9,425 nt of DNA from Actinomycetota bacterium (GCA_009699615.1 WLNV01000050.1:1-9425); one strand, 5' to 3'; shown: positions 1 to 6,410, numbered from the stretch's first letter. Program-made: numbers and translations. Notes: generated by a model from the sequence alone, not told the origin.

Positions 1-29
1 CCAATCGCGTCGTAGCGGTCGCCGGAGGG

Positions 30-323
30 TCAGGCGCCGAGCTTGCCCGCGAGACTGACCACAACGAAGAGCAACACCGCCGCACCCATCACGCGGCGCC
101 CTCTATTCACTCCGTCCGTGACCTCCCACCAGGCGAAGCAGCTGAGCGCGACGTAGAACACAGCCGAGGCAGCGTCGTGGACCGAACCGCTAGTGAAATG
201 GCCGACGATCCAGGCCGCAATTGCCGTCAGCAGAGGCGCGTTCGGGAACTGCGCGATCGGGGCGTCCTTCGGCCAGCCCCGCTGGCCTCGGCGCCAAAGT
301 TCTCGCAATGAAGAGGTGCTCAC
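30..323 (-). CDS. Small three-helix membrane protein, function unknown
   Basis: This 97-residue protein begins at a GTG, with an AAGG placed close upstream, and ends in TGA. The first ~27 residues are basic and Trp-rich (RELWRRGQRGW), followed by the segment QFPNAPL. Three hydrophobic stretches follow at about residues 28-45, 51-69 and 77-95, so it is probably an inner-membrane protein with little soluble mass. An aromatic/acidic patch (FAWWEVTDGVN, ~63-73) closes helix 2, and an Arg pair (76-77) precedes helix 3. The QFPNAP...W.E..DGVN..RR layout resembles a conserved uncharacterised actinobacterial membrane family that I recall but cannot verify. It is divergent from the GST gene with only 35-44 bp between start codons, so promoters must lie inside or very near the opposing coding regions. 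No function is assigned. That it is a real gene rests on clean membrane-protein composition and the absence of a better overlapping frame. Confidence 0.72.
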   Translation of the reverse strand: MSTSSLRELWRRGQRGWPKDAPIAQFPNAPLLTAIAAWIVGHFTSGSVHDAASAVFYVALSCFAWWEVTDGVNRGRRVMGAAVLLFVVVSLAGKLGA

Positions 324-367
324 GCCTTAAGCGTATCCGGCCGTGAAGCGGTGATAGCGTGCGGCAG

Positions 368-1018
368 ATGATCACTCTCTACTCAATGCCCGGCAGCTCC
401 GCGACCGCGCCGCGTATCGCACTCGATGAGGCTGGCGCCGACTACACACTGCTCGAAGTGGAGCGCGACGACGCTGGCAACAACACAGCTCCACCCGGCT
501 ACGACGCGCTGAACCCAATGGGCAAGGTCCCGACGCTCGTCGACGGCGATCTCGTCATGACGGAGGCCGCTGCCTGCTGTCTATACATCGCTGAGAAGTA
601 CCCAGAAGCTGCACTGATGCCCGCGACAGGCAGCGACGACTGGGCGAAGACGCTGCGCTGGCTCACGCTGCTGACTAACACCGCTCAGGCCTCATTCCTG
701 CGCTGGTATTACCCAGAGCAGTCCACAACCGACGCAGCAGGCCTAGCGGCTGTTCAAGAAGCCTCGGTGACCGAACTCGCTCGCGTGGCCGACGTCCTAG
801 CGGCGCAGATCGACGATGGACCCTTCCTAATCGGCGCGCAGTTCACCGTCGCCGACGGTTTCCTCGCGATGTTGACTGGCTGGGCACAGGATCTCGATGC
901 CGGATCGCGTTGGTCTGACGACGCGACGCTCGCGGCGCATTACAACGCCGTCGCCGCACGCGGCGCTGCGGGTGCCGCGCTCGTGGCCGAAGGCTTCCCA
1001 GCTACGTTCTCTGCGTAA
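368..1018 (+). CDS. Glutathione S-transferase family protein
   Basis: A 216-residue protein, the usual length for cytosolic GSTs. It has an N-terminal thioredoxin-like domain (~1-80) and an all-helical C-terminal domain (~88-210). The first strand ITLYS leads into PGSSATAP. The beta-class catalytic Cys position in PGACS is occupied here by Ser (S11), which suggests a Ser-type or altered activity. The glutathione-binding core is intact: NPMGKVPTL carries the cis-Pro (P55), and T65-E66 matches the TE/SE pair that holds the gamma-glutamyl group. TVAD (160-163) is the C-domain N-capping box. The start is uncertain. ATG at 368 begins directly on the first strand and fits the family; GTG at 359 would add three residues (MRQ). 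Neither has a strong Shine-Dalgarno sequence. It is the only plus-strand gene and ends 2 bp before the tRNA on the other strand. The actual substrate cannot be read from the sequence. Confidence 0.9.
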   Translation: MITLYSMPGSSATAPRIALDEAGADYTLLEVERDDAGNNTAPPGYDALNPMGKVPTLVDGDLVMTEAAACCLYIAEKYPEAALMPATGSDDWAKTLRWLTLLTNTAQASFLRWYYPEQSTTDAAGLAAVQEASVTELARVADVLAAQIDDGPFLIGAQFTVADGFLAMLTGWAQDLDAGSRWSDDATLAAHYNAVAARGAAGAALVAEGFPATFSA

Positions 1019-1020
1019 AG

Positions 1021-1091
1021 CTGCGGGACAGGGATTCGAACCCCAATTTCCTGGACCAGAACCAGGCGTGCTGCCATTACACCATCCCGCA
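1021..1091 (-). tRNA. tRNA-Gln, anticodon CUG
   Basis: The minus strand folds into a full 71-nt cloverleaf. The acceptor stem TGCGGGA/TCCCGCA pairs over 7 bp. The D arm is GTGT/GCAC with a 7-nt loop containing GG. The anticodon stem CCTGG/CCAGG encloses loop TTCTGGT, giving anticodon CTG. The variable loop is short, and the T arm has loop TTCGAAT. The discriminator base is G, as expected for glutamine tRNAs. CCA is not encoded (the next bases are CT). It reads CAG codons. The 5' end is 30 bp downstream of the RCK gene stop on the same strand, so it could be read through from that operon as well as from its own promoter. The 3' end is 2 bp from the convergent GST stop. Confidence 0.96.
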
Positions 1092-1102
1092 ATGAGTCGC
1101 CA

Positions 1103-1108
1103 AGTATA
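1103..1108 (-). promoter_or_regulatory. Possible -10 box for tRNA-Gln
   Basis: Read on the minus strand this is TATACT, a near-consensus -10 hexamer 11 nt upstream of the mature tRNA 5' end. No recognisable -35 hexamer is found 16-18 nt further up, inside the 3' end of the RCK gene. It would allow the tRNA to be transcribed independently of the upstream operon. It is a pattern match only. Confidence 0.3.
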
Positions 1109-1121
1109 GGCGCTAAAGGCT

Positions 1122-1784
1122 CTACTTGGCTGCTTCGAACAGCGCCGTGACCTGAGATTCGAGGCCCGGATCGAGACAGACAAGGACTTCGTCGCCGGCG
1201 TAGATGACGGTGTCACCCTTTGGCACGAAGCCGCCCTCGTCGCGCAGCACCGAGATGACGATGCTCCCCTCGGGTAGCTCTAGCTGCTGAACTTCCAAGC
1301 CAGCGGCGCGACAACCCTCGCAGACGACGATCTCGATCACTTCGAGCTGCTCTTCTGGTAGATCAAGCAGATGAACCAGGCCGTAGTCGGGAACCTCGTG
1401 CTCGATCAGCCTGAGGATCAGGTCGGTTGCCGAGAATGCCGGGCGGATGTCAAGTAGCTCGAAGTACTGGCGGTTGCGCGGGTTGTTGACGCGCGAGATG
1501 AACCGGTCTACTTGGTACTTGTCGCGCGCTATCTGGCAGATCAAAATGTTGTCTTCATCGTCGCCGGTGACGGCCACGACTAGATCAGCGCGCTGGATGC
1601 CGGCGCGCTCGAGGACCCACAGCTCGGTGCCGTCGCCGTACTGGACGACGAAGCCGAGCTCGGCGTCCATCCGCAGGTAGCGGTCGCGACGGGACTCGAT
1701 CAAAGTGACCTCGGTGCCCTTAGCGAGAAGCTCGCGCGTGAGGTTGAGACCGACCTTGCCGCCGCCGATGACTACGGCGTACAT
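1122..1784 (-). CDS. trkA: TrkA-family RCK protein (RCK_N + RCK_C), K+ transport regulator
   Basis: A 220-residue cytoplasmic RCK protein. RCK_N (~1-130) has the Rossmann motif GGGKVG (7-12) after strand YAVVI, an acidic residue at the end of strand 2 (E30) for the nucleotide ribose, and the TGDDEDN loop (73-79). RCK_C (~145-218) follows a linker. Family role: octameric RCK rings bind NAD(H) or ATP/ADP, sometimes c-di-AMP in RCK_C, and gate Trk/Ktr K+ uptake. The start is the ATG at 1784. It overlaps the upstream stop by 1 nt (TGATG) and has GGAAGG 6 nt upstream, so a longer in-frame reading starting at 1880 is not needed. No TrkH/KtrB channel gene is visible; the membrane partners in the operon are APC transporters. 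Oddity: a CxxC pair (C155, C158; CEGC) lies early in RCK_C. Mycobacterial CeoB/CeoC are similar-sized paired homologues. Confidence 0.9.
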   Translation of the reverse strand: MYAVVIGGGKVGLNLTRELLAKGTEVTLIESRRDRYLRMDAELGFVVQYGDGTELWVLERAGIQRADLVVAVTGDDEDNILICQIARDKYQVDRFISRVNNPRNRQYFELLDIRPAFSATDLILRLIEHEVPDYGLVHLLDLPEEQLEVIEIVVCEGCRAAGLEVQQLELPEGSIVISVLRDEGGFVPKGDTVIYAGDEVLVCLDPGLESQVTALFEAAK

Positions 1785-2221
1785 CAGCTGCCTTCCTTCG
1801 GCAATTCGAGCGCCTTTTCGAACATCTGAACCGCGTAGCTGGTCGGGCAGATTGTCTCCAAGCCCTGTGCTGAGTACCACTCGGCTCGCGCCGGATCCAT
1901 CACGCGCACCATCACGCGCGGAACGTTGAACATCTTTTGCGCGATCTGGGCGATCGTCAGGTTTGTGTTGTCGCCGTTGGTAGAGGCGATAAAGACGTCA
2001 GCGTTTTCGATCCCCGCTTCGACTAGCGCGTCACGCTCGATCGCCTGACCGATCGTGAAGCGTCCCCCTGCCCCCTCCCAGGTCGAATCCTGACCTGCGT
2101 CGAGGCGCTCGTGAGAGAGCGGGTCGCCATCGAGCACGGAGACCTCGTGACCGGCGGCGAGAAGGTTGCGCGCGACGGTCGAGCCGACACGGCCGGAACC
2201 AACAATGAGGACGAATGACAT
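1784..2221 (-). CDS. RCK_N-only TrkA-like NAD-binding protein
   Basis: A 145-residue protein that is almost entirely one RCK_N/TrkA-N Rossmann domain. It shows strand SFVLIV, GSGRVG (8-13), an acidic strand-2 end (VLDGD, D31/D33), the TNGDNTN loop (81-87), then VPRVMVRVMDP and a C-terminal helix (~128-140) that may be the subunit crossover helix. It binds a nucleotide by family expectation. It has no RCK_C domain: the reading stops at TGA directly on the next gene's ATG, and no RCK_C-like continuation is seen. Family TrkA units with both domains run ~215-230 residues, so this is either a lineage-specific shortening or an evolved partner for the adjacent full-length RCK. The start ATG lies 11 nt after the upstream permease stop, with AGGA 9 nt before it. 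It probably forms a mixed ring with the downstream RCK protein (inference). Confidence 0.88.
   Translation of the reverse strand: MSFVLIVGSGRVGSTVARNLLAAGHEVSVLDGDPLSHERLDAGQDSTWEGAGGRFTIGQAIERDALVEAGIENADVFIASTNGDNTNLTIAQIAQKMFNVPRVMVRVMDPARAEWYSAQGLETICPTSYAVQMFEKALELPKEGS
1791..1796 (-). promoter_or_regulatory. Ribosome binding site fixing the RCK start
   Basis: GGAAGG on the minus strand sits 6 nt before the ATG at 1784, inside the end of the RCK_N-only gene. Together with the TGATG stop/start overlap it supports the 220-residue start and suggests translational coupling. Confidence 0.7.
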
Positions 2222-2232
2222 CGCTGCGAATC

Positions 2233-4215
2233 CTAGCGTTCCGGTGATTCAGCGTCCGGCTCATTAGCAACGCCGGCTGAGACCGCCTGGTCGCCGGCTG
2301 GCGGCGCGGTGACAATCACTGGGCAGTGCGCGTTCGAGAGCACGTAGCGGGCCGTCTCACCGATCACAAGATCTCCTGAGTAGCCGCCACCGAGTAGAGC
2401 GCCACCGGTGATGCGCGTCGGTTCCTCCGCAGCGAGCACAATTGCCTGAACTCCACGCCTGCGCGCCTCAGCAATGATCGTCTGCCCGGCGCGCCTGCCT
2501 CGCGCCCTCGCCGTATCGACCTGCACGTTGTCGTACTCCTCGCCGACCGCCTTGGCGCGCGCCAGCGCTGCACGAGCGCGGCGCGTCTCCTCTTCAGGGA
2601 GGCGCGCGTCGATCGGCAGCGACATTGGAACCTCGGTGACCCAGATCGCCTCGATCCGCGCCTCGCCTTCAAAGCCGTCCTCTTCGCTTGCCTCCGCAGC
2701 GAGCCGTCCAGCGGTCTGCATGATGTCGTCGTCGAGCACGCTGCCGGTAATCGGCACGAGGATCGAGTCGTACTCGACCTCCGCTGCTTCGCCGCGGAGC
2801 GCTTCGCGCGGAACAGTCACGCGCCTTGTCAGCGTCTTGCCGGTCGAAAGCCGGTAGACGAAGTACAGCAGCAGGCCCGCAACCATCCAGCCGAAGCCAA
2901 CCCAGCGCGCCGACGGGTGGGTCCAGACAACGCTGATCCAGATCAGCGCACTGAAGACCATTCCGAAGAGCGCGGGAAGCGGAATGCTCTTGCCGGAGAT
3001 CTTGATGTTGAACGGCATCGAGTACGGACGCGGCCGATCCGGTTCGGTAATCCGCAACCGAACGATCGAGGCATGCGCGATCGTCAGGCCTAACAGCGCG
3101 CCGAAAGCGTAGACATTCAGCAGCAAGAGCAGATCCCCCGGAACGGCGAGCGCGATCGCGACGATCGTGGCGATCACGATCAATACCCACGGCGTGAAGC
3201 GGGTCGGGTGGAGCCGGCCGAGAGCGCTTGGAATCTGACGGTGAGTTGAGAGCGAATATGCCAGCCGTGACAGGCCGAGCATCGTTGAGTTGGCGGCAGC
3301 AATCAGCGTTACAACAGCGATCGCCGCGATAACAAAGCGACTCCCCTCGGCGAGCCAATGCTGATCGAAACCTGCCGCCAGCCCGAGCATTGGTGCGTCC
3401 TTATAAGTCGTCGATAGCGCCGTCTGGCCGTCAATGACCGGTTGCGCGCTGATCGCGACGACTGCGATCCCGGTGTAGACAATGATCACGGTGAGCGAGG
3501 AGGTAGTGACGAGCCGCTTCAAACCTGCCCGCCCGACCGCGACCTCGCCCGAAAGTCCCGATGCAGACTCGAGGCCGGTCGAAACCACGGTCGCGATGCC
3601 GAGCGCGACGATCAGATTCTGGAAGGTCGGACTACTGCCGAGCTCGATCGAGGAGATCAACGTCCCCGGCTCGAGCAGAAAGATTAGGCCAAGCCCTATC
3701 AGAGCAAGCTGCAGCACGATGTCGGCGACGACGAGGAGTGCGATCCGCCGCGACCGAGTACTTGAGAAGCCACGGATATTTCGGACCGCTACGTAGATCA
3801 GGATGCCGACAATTAGGACCCCCTCAATCGCGCCTTCGCCAAGCTGGGCCCAGAAAGCCTGCAGGTAGCTGGTCGCGGAGAGCGCTGCAGCGGCGAGCAG
3901 GATCACGTAGTCGAGCAGAATTGCCCAGCCGGCGACGAAGCTCCAAAACTCGTTGAAGGCAAAGCGCGCGAAGACGGTTGAACCGCCGCGCTCTTGGTGG
4001 AGCGACGAACCTTCGACGTACGTCATCGCAGCAAAGACGAACATCAGGCCGCCGGCGAGGAAGACGACCGGTGTGAGGCCGAGCGCGTAGCCGGCAACGA
4101 CCCCAAGGCAGATGTAGATCGCGCTCGCGATCACCGTGTAGATGACGCTGAAGAGCACCGGCGAACCGAGCTCGCGGCCAAACGTCTGCCTATTGTGCGG
4201 CTTGTCTGGCGCCAT
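2233..4215 (-). CDS. APC-superfamily permease with C-terminal Usp domain (second copy)
   Basis: A 660-residue protein. Residues ~15-455 form an APC/LeuT-fold transporter with about 12 membrane helices. Helix 1 is broken (LFSVIYTVIASAIY), helix 3 carries LLDY (D102-Y103), helix 6 carries TGLE (213-216), and helix 10 carries VYAFG (Y369). Residues ~480-637 form a cytoplasmic Usp-like domain starting EYDSILVPITGS and ending CPVIVTAP. The Usp ATP loop (G-x2-G-x9-G-S/T) is only partly kept (GGGYSGDLVIGET). It is paralogous to the 639-aa permease upstream, sharing for example FNEFWSF and RPRPY. The ATG at 4215 overlaps the preceding stop by 1 nt (TAATG) with GAGGA 8 nt upstream; an 87-residue upstream reading that crosses the 66-aa gene is non-homologous and rejected. 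The substrate is unproven. Automatic annotation would say amino acid permease; the RCK neighbours and helix residues make a KimA/KUP-like cation transporter plausible. Confidence 0.9.
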   Translation of the reverse strand: MAPDKPHNRQTFGRELGSPVLFSVIYTVIASAIYICLGVVAGYALGLTPVVFLAGGLMFVFAAMTYVEGSSLHQERGGSTVFARFAFNEFWSFVAGWAILLDYVILLAAAALSATSYLQAFWAQLGEGAIEGVLIVGILIYVAVRNIRGFSSTRSRRIALLVVADIVLQLALIGLGLIFLLEPGTLISSIELGSSPTFQNLIVALGIATVVSTGLESASGLSGEVAVGRAGLKRLVTTSSLTVIIVYTGIAVVAISAQPVIDGQTALSTTYKDAPMLGLAAGFDQHWLAEGSRFVIAAIAVVTLIAAANSTMLGLSRLAYSLSTHRQIPSALGRLHPTRFTPWVLIVIATIVAIALAVPGDLLLLLNVYAFGALLGLTIAHASIVRLRITEPDRPRPYSMPFNIKISGKSIPLPALFGMVFSALIWISVVWTHPSARWVGFGWMVAGLLLYFVYRLSTGKTLTRRVTVPREALRGEAAEVEYDSILVPITGSVLDDDIMQTAGRLAAEASEEDGFEGEARIEAIWVTEVPMSLPIDARLPEEETRRARAALARAKAVGEEYDNVQVDTARARGRRAGQTIIAEARRRGVQAIVLAAEEPTRITGGALLGGGYSGDLVIGETARYVLSNAHCPVIVTAPPAGDQAVSAGVANEPDAESPER

Positions 4216-4415
4216 TACTTGGGTCCTCGCGTTGCTACCCAGAGCCGCCCGAACCCGGCGGCGACGAAGAGCACGCCCATGATGACGCCGATCGCGAACA
4301 GCCCTCCGCCGAGCGTAAGCGTCCGAATCACCAAGCCTGCGCCGATGATGATCATCAATACCGAAAGGATCGTCGTGGTTGACGCGTGCAGGTTGCGGCC
4401 GGAGGGAGCGCTCAT
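4215..4415 (-). CDS. 66-aa two-helix membrane protein between the two permeases
   Basis: A short protein with a polar N-terminus (~1-14) and two hydrophobic segments at ~15-33 (LSVLMIIIGAGLVI) and ~36-57 (GGGLFAIGVIMGVLFVAAG). It ends in a basic tail (GRLWVATRGPK). It is locked between the permeases: its ATG overlaps the upstream stop by 4 nt (ATGA) and its TAA overlaps the next ATG by 1 nt. A very good Shine-Dalgarno sequence, GAGGTG, lies 5 nt before the ATG at 4421-4426. Junctions like these are unlikely by chance, so I take it as a real, translationally coupled gene. By position and size it could be an accessory or stabilising subunit of one or both permeases, in the way KdpF serves KdpFABC; this is inference from context. 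I recall similar small proteins beside APC-Usp genes in related bacteria but cannot confirm it. Confidence 0.85.
   Translation of the reverse strand: MSAPSGRNLHASTTTILSVLMIIIGAGLVIRTLTLGGGLFAIGVIMGVLFVAAGFGRLWVATRGPK
4224..4228 (-). promoter_or_regulatory. Ribosome binding site for the second permease
   Basis: GAGGA on the minus strand lies 8 nt before the ATG at 4215, within the last codons of the 66-aa gene. It supports that start over the longer upstream in-frame reading. Confidence 0.6.
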
Positions 4416-6331
4416 AGCGGCACCTCAGCAGCGTCCAGCGTCTCGCCCAAGGTGGATCGATGGCTTGTTGGGTCACTCTGGATAATCACGCGGCAGGGGC
4501 GTTCGCGCAGCACAGTTTCGATCGCCTTGTCAAAGATGTTGGCGCCTTGACGCCTCGGCAGAGCAAGGACGACTGCGCGCGCGCGAAGATCGATCGCCTC
4601 CTGGACGATCATGCCCCCGGCTTGACCTGCCCGAACCTTGATCCAGCGGCCGGTCACCAGACGGCCCCCTTGGAGCCGGGCCTGCTCGATCATCGCCTGT
4701 GCACGCTCCTCCTGCTCGGGCATTTCAGCATTGATTGGGGCTGAGGAAGGGACCGGGATTGGGACGAGAATGTGGATTCCGCGCCGCTTGCGCGCGGCAA
4801 GCCTGATCGCCGTCGCGACCGCTGCCGGGGAGTAGTTGGGAGGTTCGAGCGCTACCAGGACCGATTCATAGGCTGCCTCGCCTGCCGTCACCTGGGCCTT
4901 GATCTCAACCGACACGGTCTCGGTCAGACTGAGCCCCTGGCTGCGGCGATAGACCGGATAGACAATGCAACCGATGATCAGCCAGCCGATTCCGGCTATC
5001 GCGACGTCAAGATGAAGCACGGTCACAACAATGAACGCGAGGCCCGTGCCGATCGCGCCCAGCACGGCGAAGATCGGAATGTTCACTCCGCCAATCATCA
5101 CGTTCATCGGGCCGAGATACGGCCGCGGAAACTCGGGGTAGCGGAAGCGGAGTTTGATCACAGCAAGGTGCGCGATCGTGAAGCTGAGCATTGCTCCGAA
5201 GGCGTAAAGGTTGCCAAGGAAATCAGCCTGCCCCGTCGTGATTGCCAGACAGGCGACACCGCTGAAGATGATGATCCCGATCCACGGAGTCCCGAAGCGA
5301 GGGTGGAGCTCGCGCAGCTTATTTGGCAATTGTCGATGGATCCCCATCGAATAGACGAGCCGGGAGACGCCGATTATTCCGGCGTTGGTCGCGATGAAAA
5401 GGATCGTCGCGGCAAGGAGGCCGACGTAGATCTCGGCGGCTCCTTGGAAGATTCCAAGATCGATCTGCTTGACGACCCCAAGCACCGGGTCGCCTGCGTA
5501 GCCACCGTTTTCGCTTGAGACACCGAGCAGTGTTTGGTAGCTGCCATCAGGCTGCTTGACGACCGGCAACGCGGAGAGGGCTACGGCCGGCAACGCTGCG
5601 TAGATAGCGAATACGGCAATCACGACGCGGTTGATCGCCTTCGGGATTGTGACCGCCTCGTCTTTGGCCTCTTCGGCCATATTCGAGATCGTCTCAATCC
5701 CGGTGTAGGCGATCATCGCGACCGGGATCGCGATCAGGAAGTCCTTCCACGTCGGCGCCACGCCCCACTCAATGTTGTTGATCAGAACATCTGGCGAGAA
5801 GACGAGAATGCCACCGATCAAGACCAGTAGAAGCTGCGTTGCGAAGTCAACTAGCGCGAGCGTCACGTTGACGCCGGTTGATTCCTTGGCCCCGAAGACG
5901 TTGATCGCAGCCAACACGACAACCACGCCGATGCCGAAGATGATGTCGCCTGGCGCCGTCCGCAGCGGCTCCCAGAAGAGTCCACCGATGTAGTGCGGCA
6001 CGAAGAACGCGGAGATCGCGATCGTGATCGTGTAGTTGAGCATCTGCCCCCATGCAGCGAAGAAGGACCAGAACTCGTTGAAGGCGCGGCGCGCGAAACT
6101 TGACGATCCCCCGGCCTCCGGGTACATCGCGGTTGCTTCGGCGTAGCTGCTGGCGGTAAGGAAGAAGATGAAGCCCGCGATGACAAAGACGATCGGCGTC
6201 AGGCCGAGTGCGAACGAGGCCACAAGGCCAAGTGCGTAATAGATCGACGAACCGACGTTGCCGTAGGCGGTTGAGAAGAGCGCGTTGACCCCCAGCACTC
6301 GCTGAAGACCATGAAGGCGGCGCCGCGCCAT
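4412..6331 (-). CDS. APC-superfamily permease with C-terminal Usp domain (first copy)
   Basis: A 639-residue protein, first gene of the five-gene operon. Residues ~12-462 form an APC/LeuT-fold transporter with about 12 helices. Helix 1 is NALFSTAYGNVGSSIYY (N16, Y23), helix 3 has LNY (N99-Y100), and helix 6 has TGIE (210-213) followed by SNMAEEAKDEAVTIPKAI, a typical APC stretch. Helix 10 has LYAFG (Y376). Residues ~488-618 form a Usp-like cytoplasmic domain (YESVLVALEP ... PCRVIIQ). The glycine-rich ATP loop of Usp proteins is absent (LPRRQGANIFDKAIET), so this domain probably does not bind ATP in the usual way. The ATG follows an in-frame TAG directly, and no clear Shine-Dalgarno sequence precedes it, unlike every other gene of the operon. 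The substrate is unproven: amino acid or cation. The coupled small protein, second permease and two RCK genes follow with almost no spacing. Confidence 0.9.
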   Translation of the reverse strand: MARRRLHGLQRVLGVNALFSTAYGNVGSSIYYALGLVASFALGLTPIVFVIAGFIFFLTASSYAEATAMYPEAGGSSSFARRAFNEFWSFFAAWGQMLNYTITIAISAFFVPHYIGGLFWEPLRTAPGDIIFGIGVVVVLAAINVFGAKESTGVNVTLALVDFATQLLLVLIGGILVFSPDVLINNIEWGVAPTWKDFLIAIPVAMIAYTGIETISNMAEEAKDEAVTIPKAINRVVIAVFAIYAALPAVALSALPVVKQPDGSYQTLLGVSSENGGYAGDPVLGVVKQIDLGIFQGAAEIYVGLLAATILFIATNAGIIGVSRLVYSMGIHRQLPNKLRELHPRFGTPWIGIIIFSGVACLAITTGQADFLGNLYAFGAMLSFTIAHLAVIKLRFRYPEFPRPYLGPMNVMIGGVNIPIFAVLGAIGTGLAFIVVTVLHLDVAIAGIGWLIIGCIVYPVYRRSQGLSLTETVSVEIKAQVTAGEAAYESVLVALEPPNYSPAAVATAIRLAARKRRGIHILVPIPVPSSAPINAEMPEQEERAQAMIEQARLQGGRLVTGRWIKVRAGQAGGMIVQEAIDLRARAVVLALPRRQGANIFDKAIETVLRERPCRVIIQSDPTSHRSTLGETLDAAEVPL

Positions 6332-6358
6332 CTACGTCAAATGCTCGTTCATCGTGGT

Positions 6359-6410
6359 GAGAATTAGTCTATTCCCGTCAGCGGAGCTAGAAAGCGCTGA
6401 CATTAATCTC
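6359..6410 (-). promoter_or_regulatory. Nested inverted repeat in the leader of the permease operon
   Basis: In the 90-bp gap after the aminotransferase stop, inner arms GTCAGCG (6377-6383) and CGCTGAC (6395-6401) pair perfectly over 7 bp with an 11-nt loop. Outside them GAGAATTA (6359-6366) pairs with TAATCTC (6404-6410) with one bulged base. As minus-strand RNA it would end about 27 nt before the permease ATG. No U-run follows, so it is not a standard intrinsic terminator. It may be an operator, a leader RNA structure or a weak terminator for the aminotransferase transcript. A TAGACT hexamer at 6366-6371 (minus strand) could be a -10 box, without a convincing -35. Confidence 0.35.

Noticed and set aside
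1021..1091. tRNA-Gln as an integration site for a mobile element
   Set aside because: No integrase gene, no repeated copy of the tRNA 3' end and no change in gene style is seen in the window.
1785..1880. A 32-residue N-terminal extension of the TrkA-like protein
   Set aside because: The Rossmann strand starts at MYAVVIGGG (ATG at 1784), which has GGAAGG 6 nt upstream; the extension overlaps the RCK_N gene in another frame.
4216..4476. An N-terminal extension of the second permease
   Set aside because: It runs through the 66-aa gene in another frame with Arg-rich sequence unlike APC proteins. The ATG at 4215 with TAATG overlap and GAGGA upstream fits better.
4772..5830. Plus-strand open frames of 248 and 98 codons, and others at 3442-3956 and 3994-4485
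   Set aside because: All lie antisense to the two permease genes. Composition is charged and low in hydrophobic structure, with no recognisable domain or ribosome site.
3940..6100. Similar stretches in the two permease genes as a DNA repeat
   Set aside because: Similarity is protein-level and scattered (for example the FNEFWSF region near 3947 and 6072); it reflects old gene duplication, not a recent repeat.
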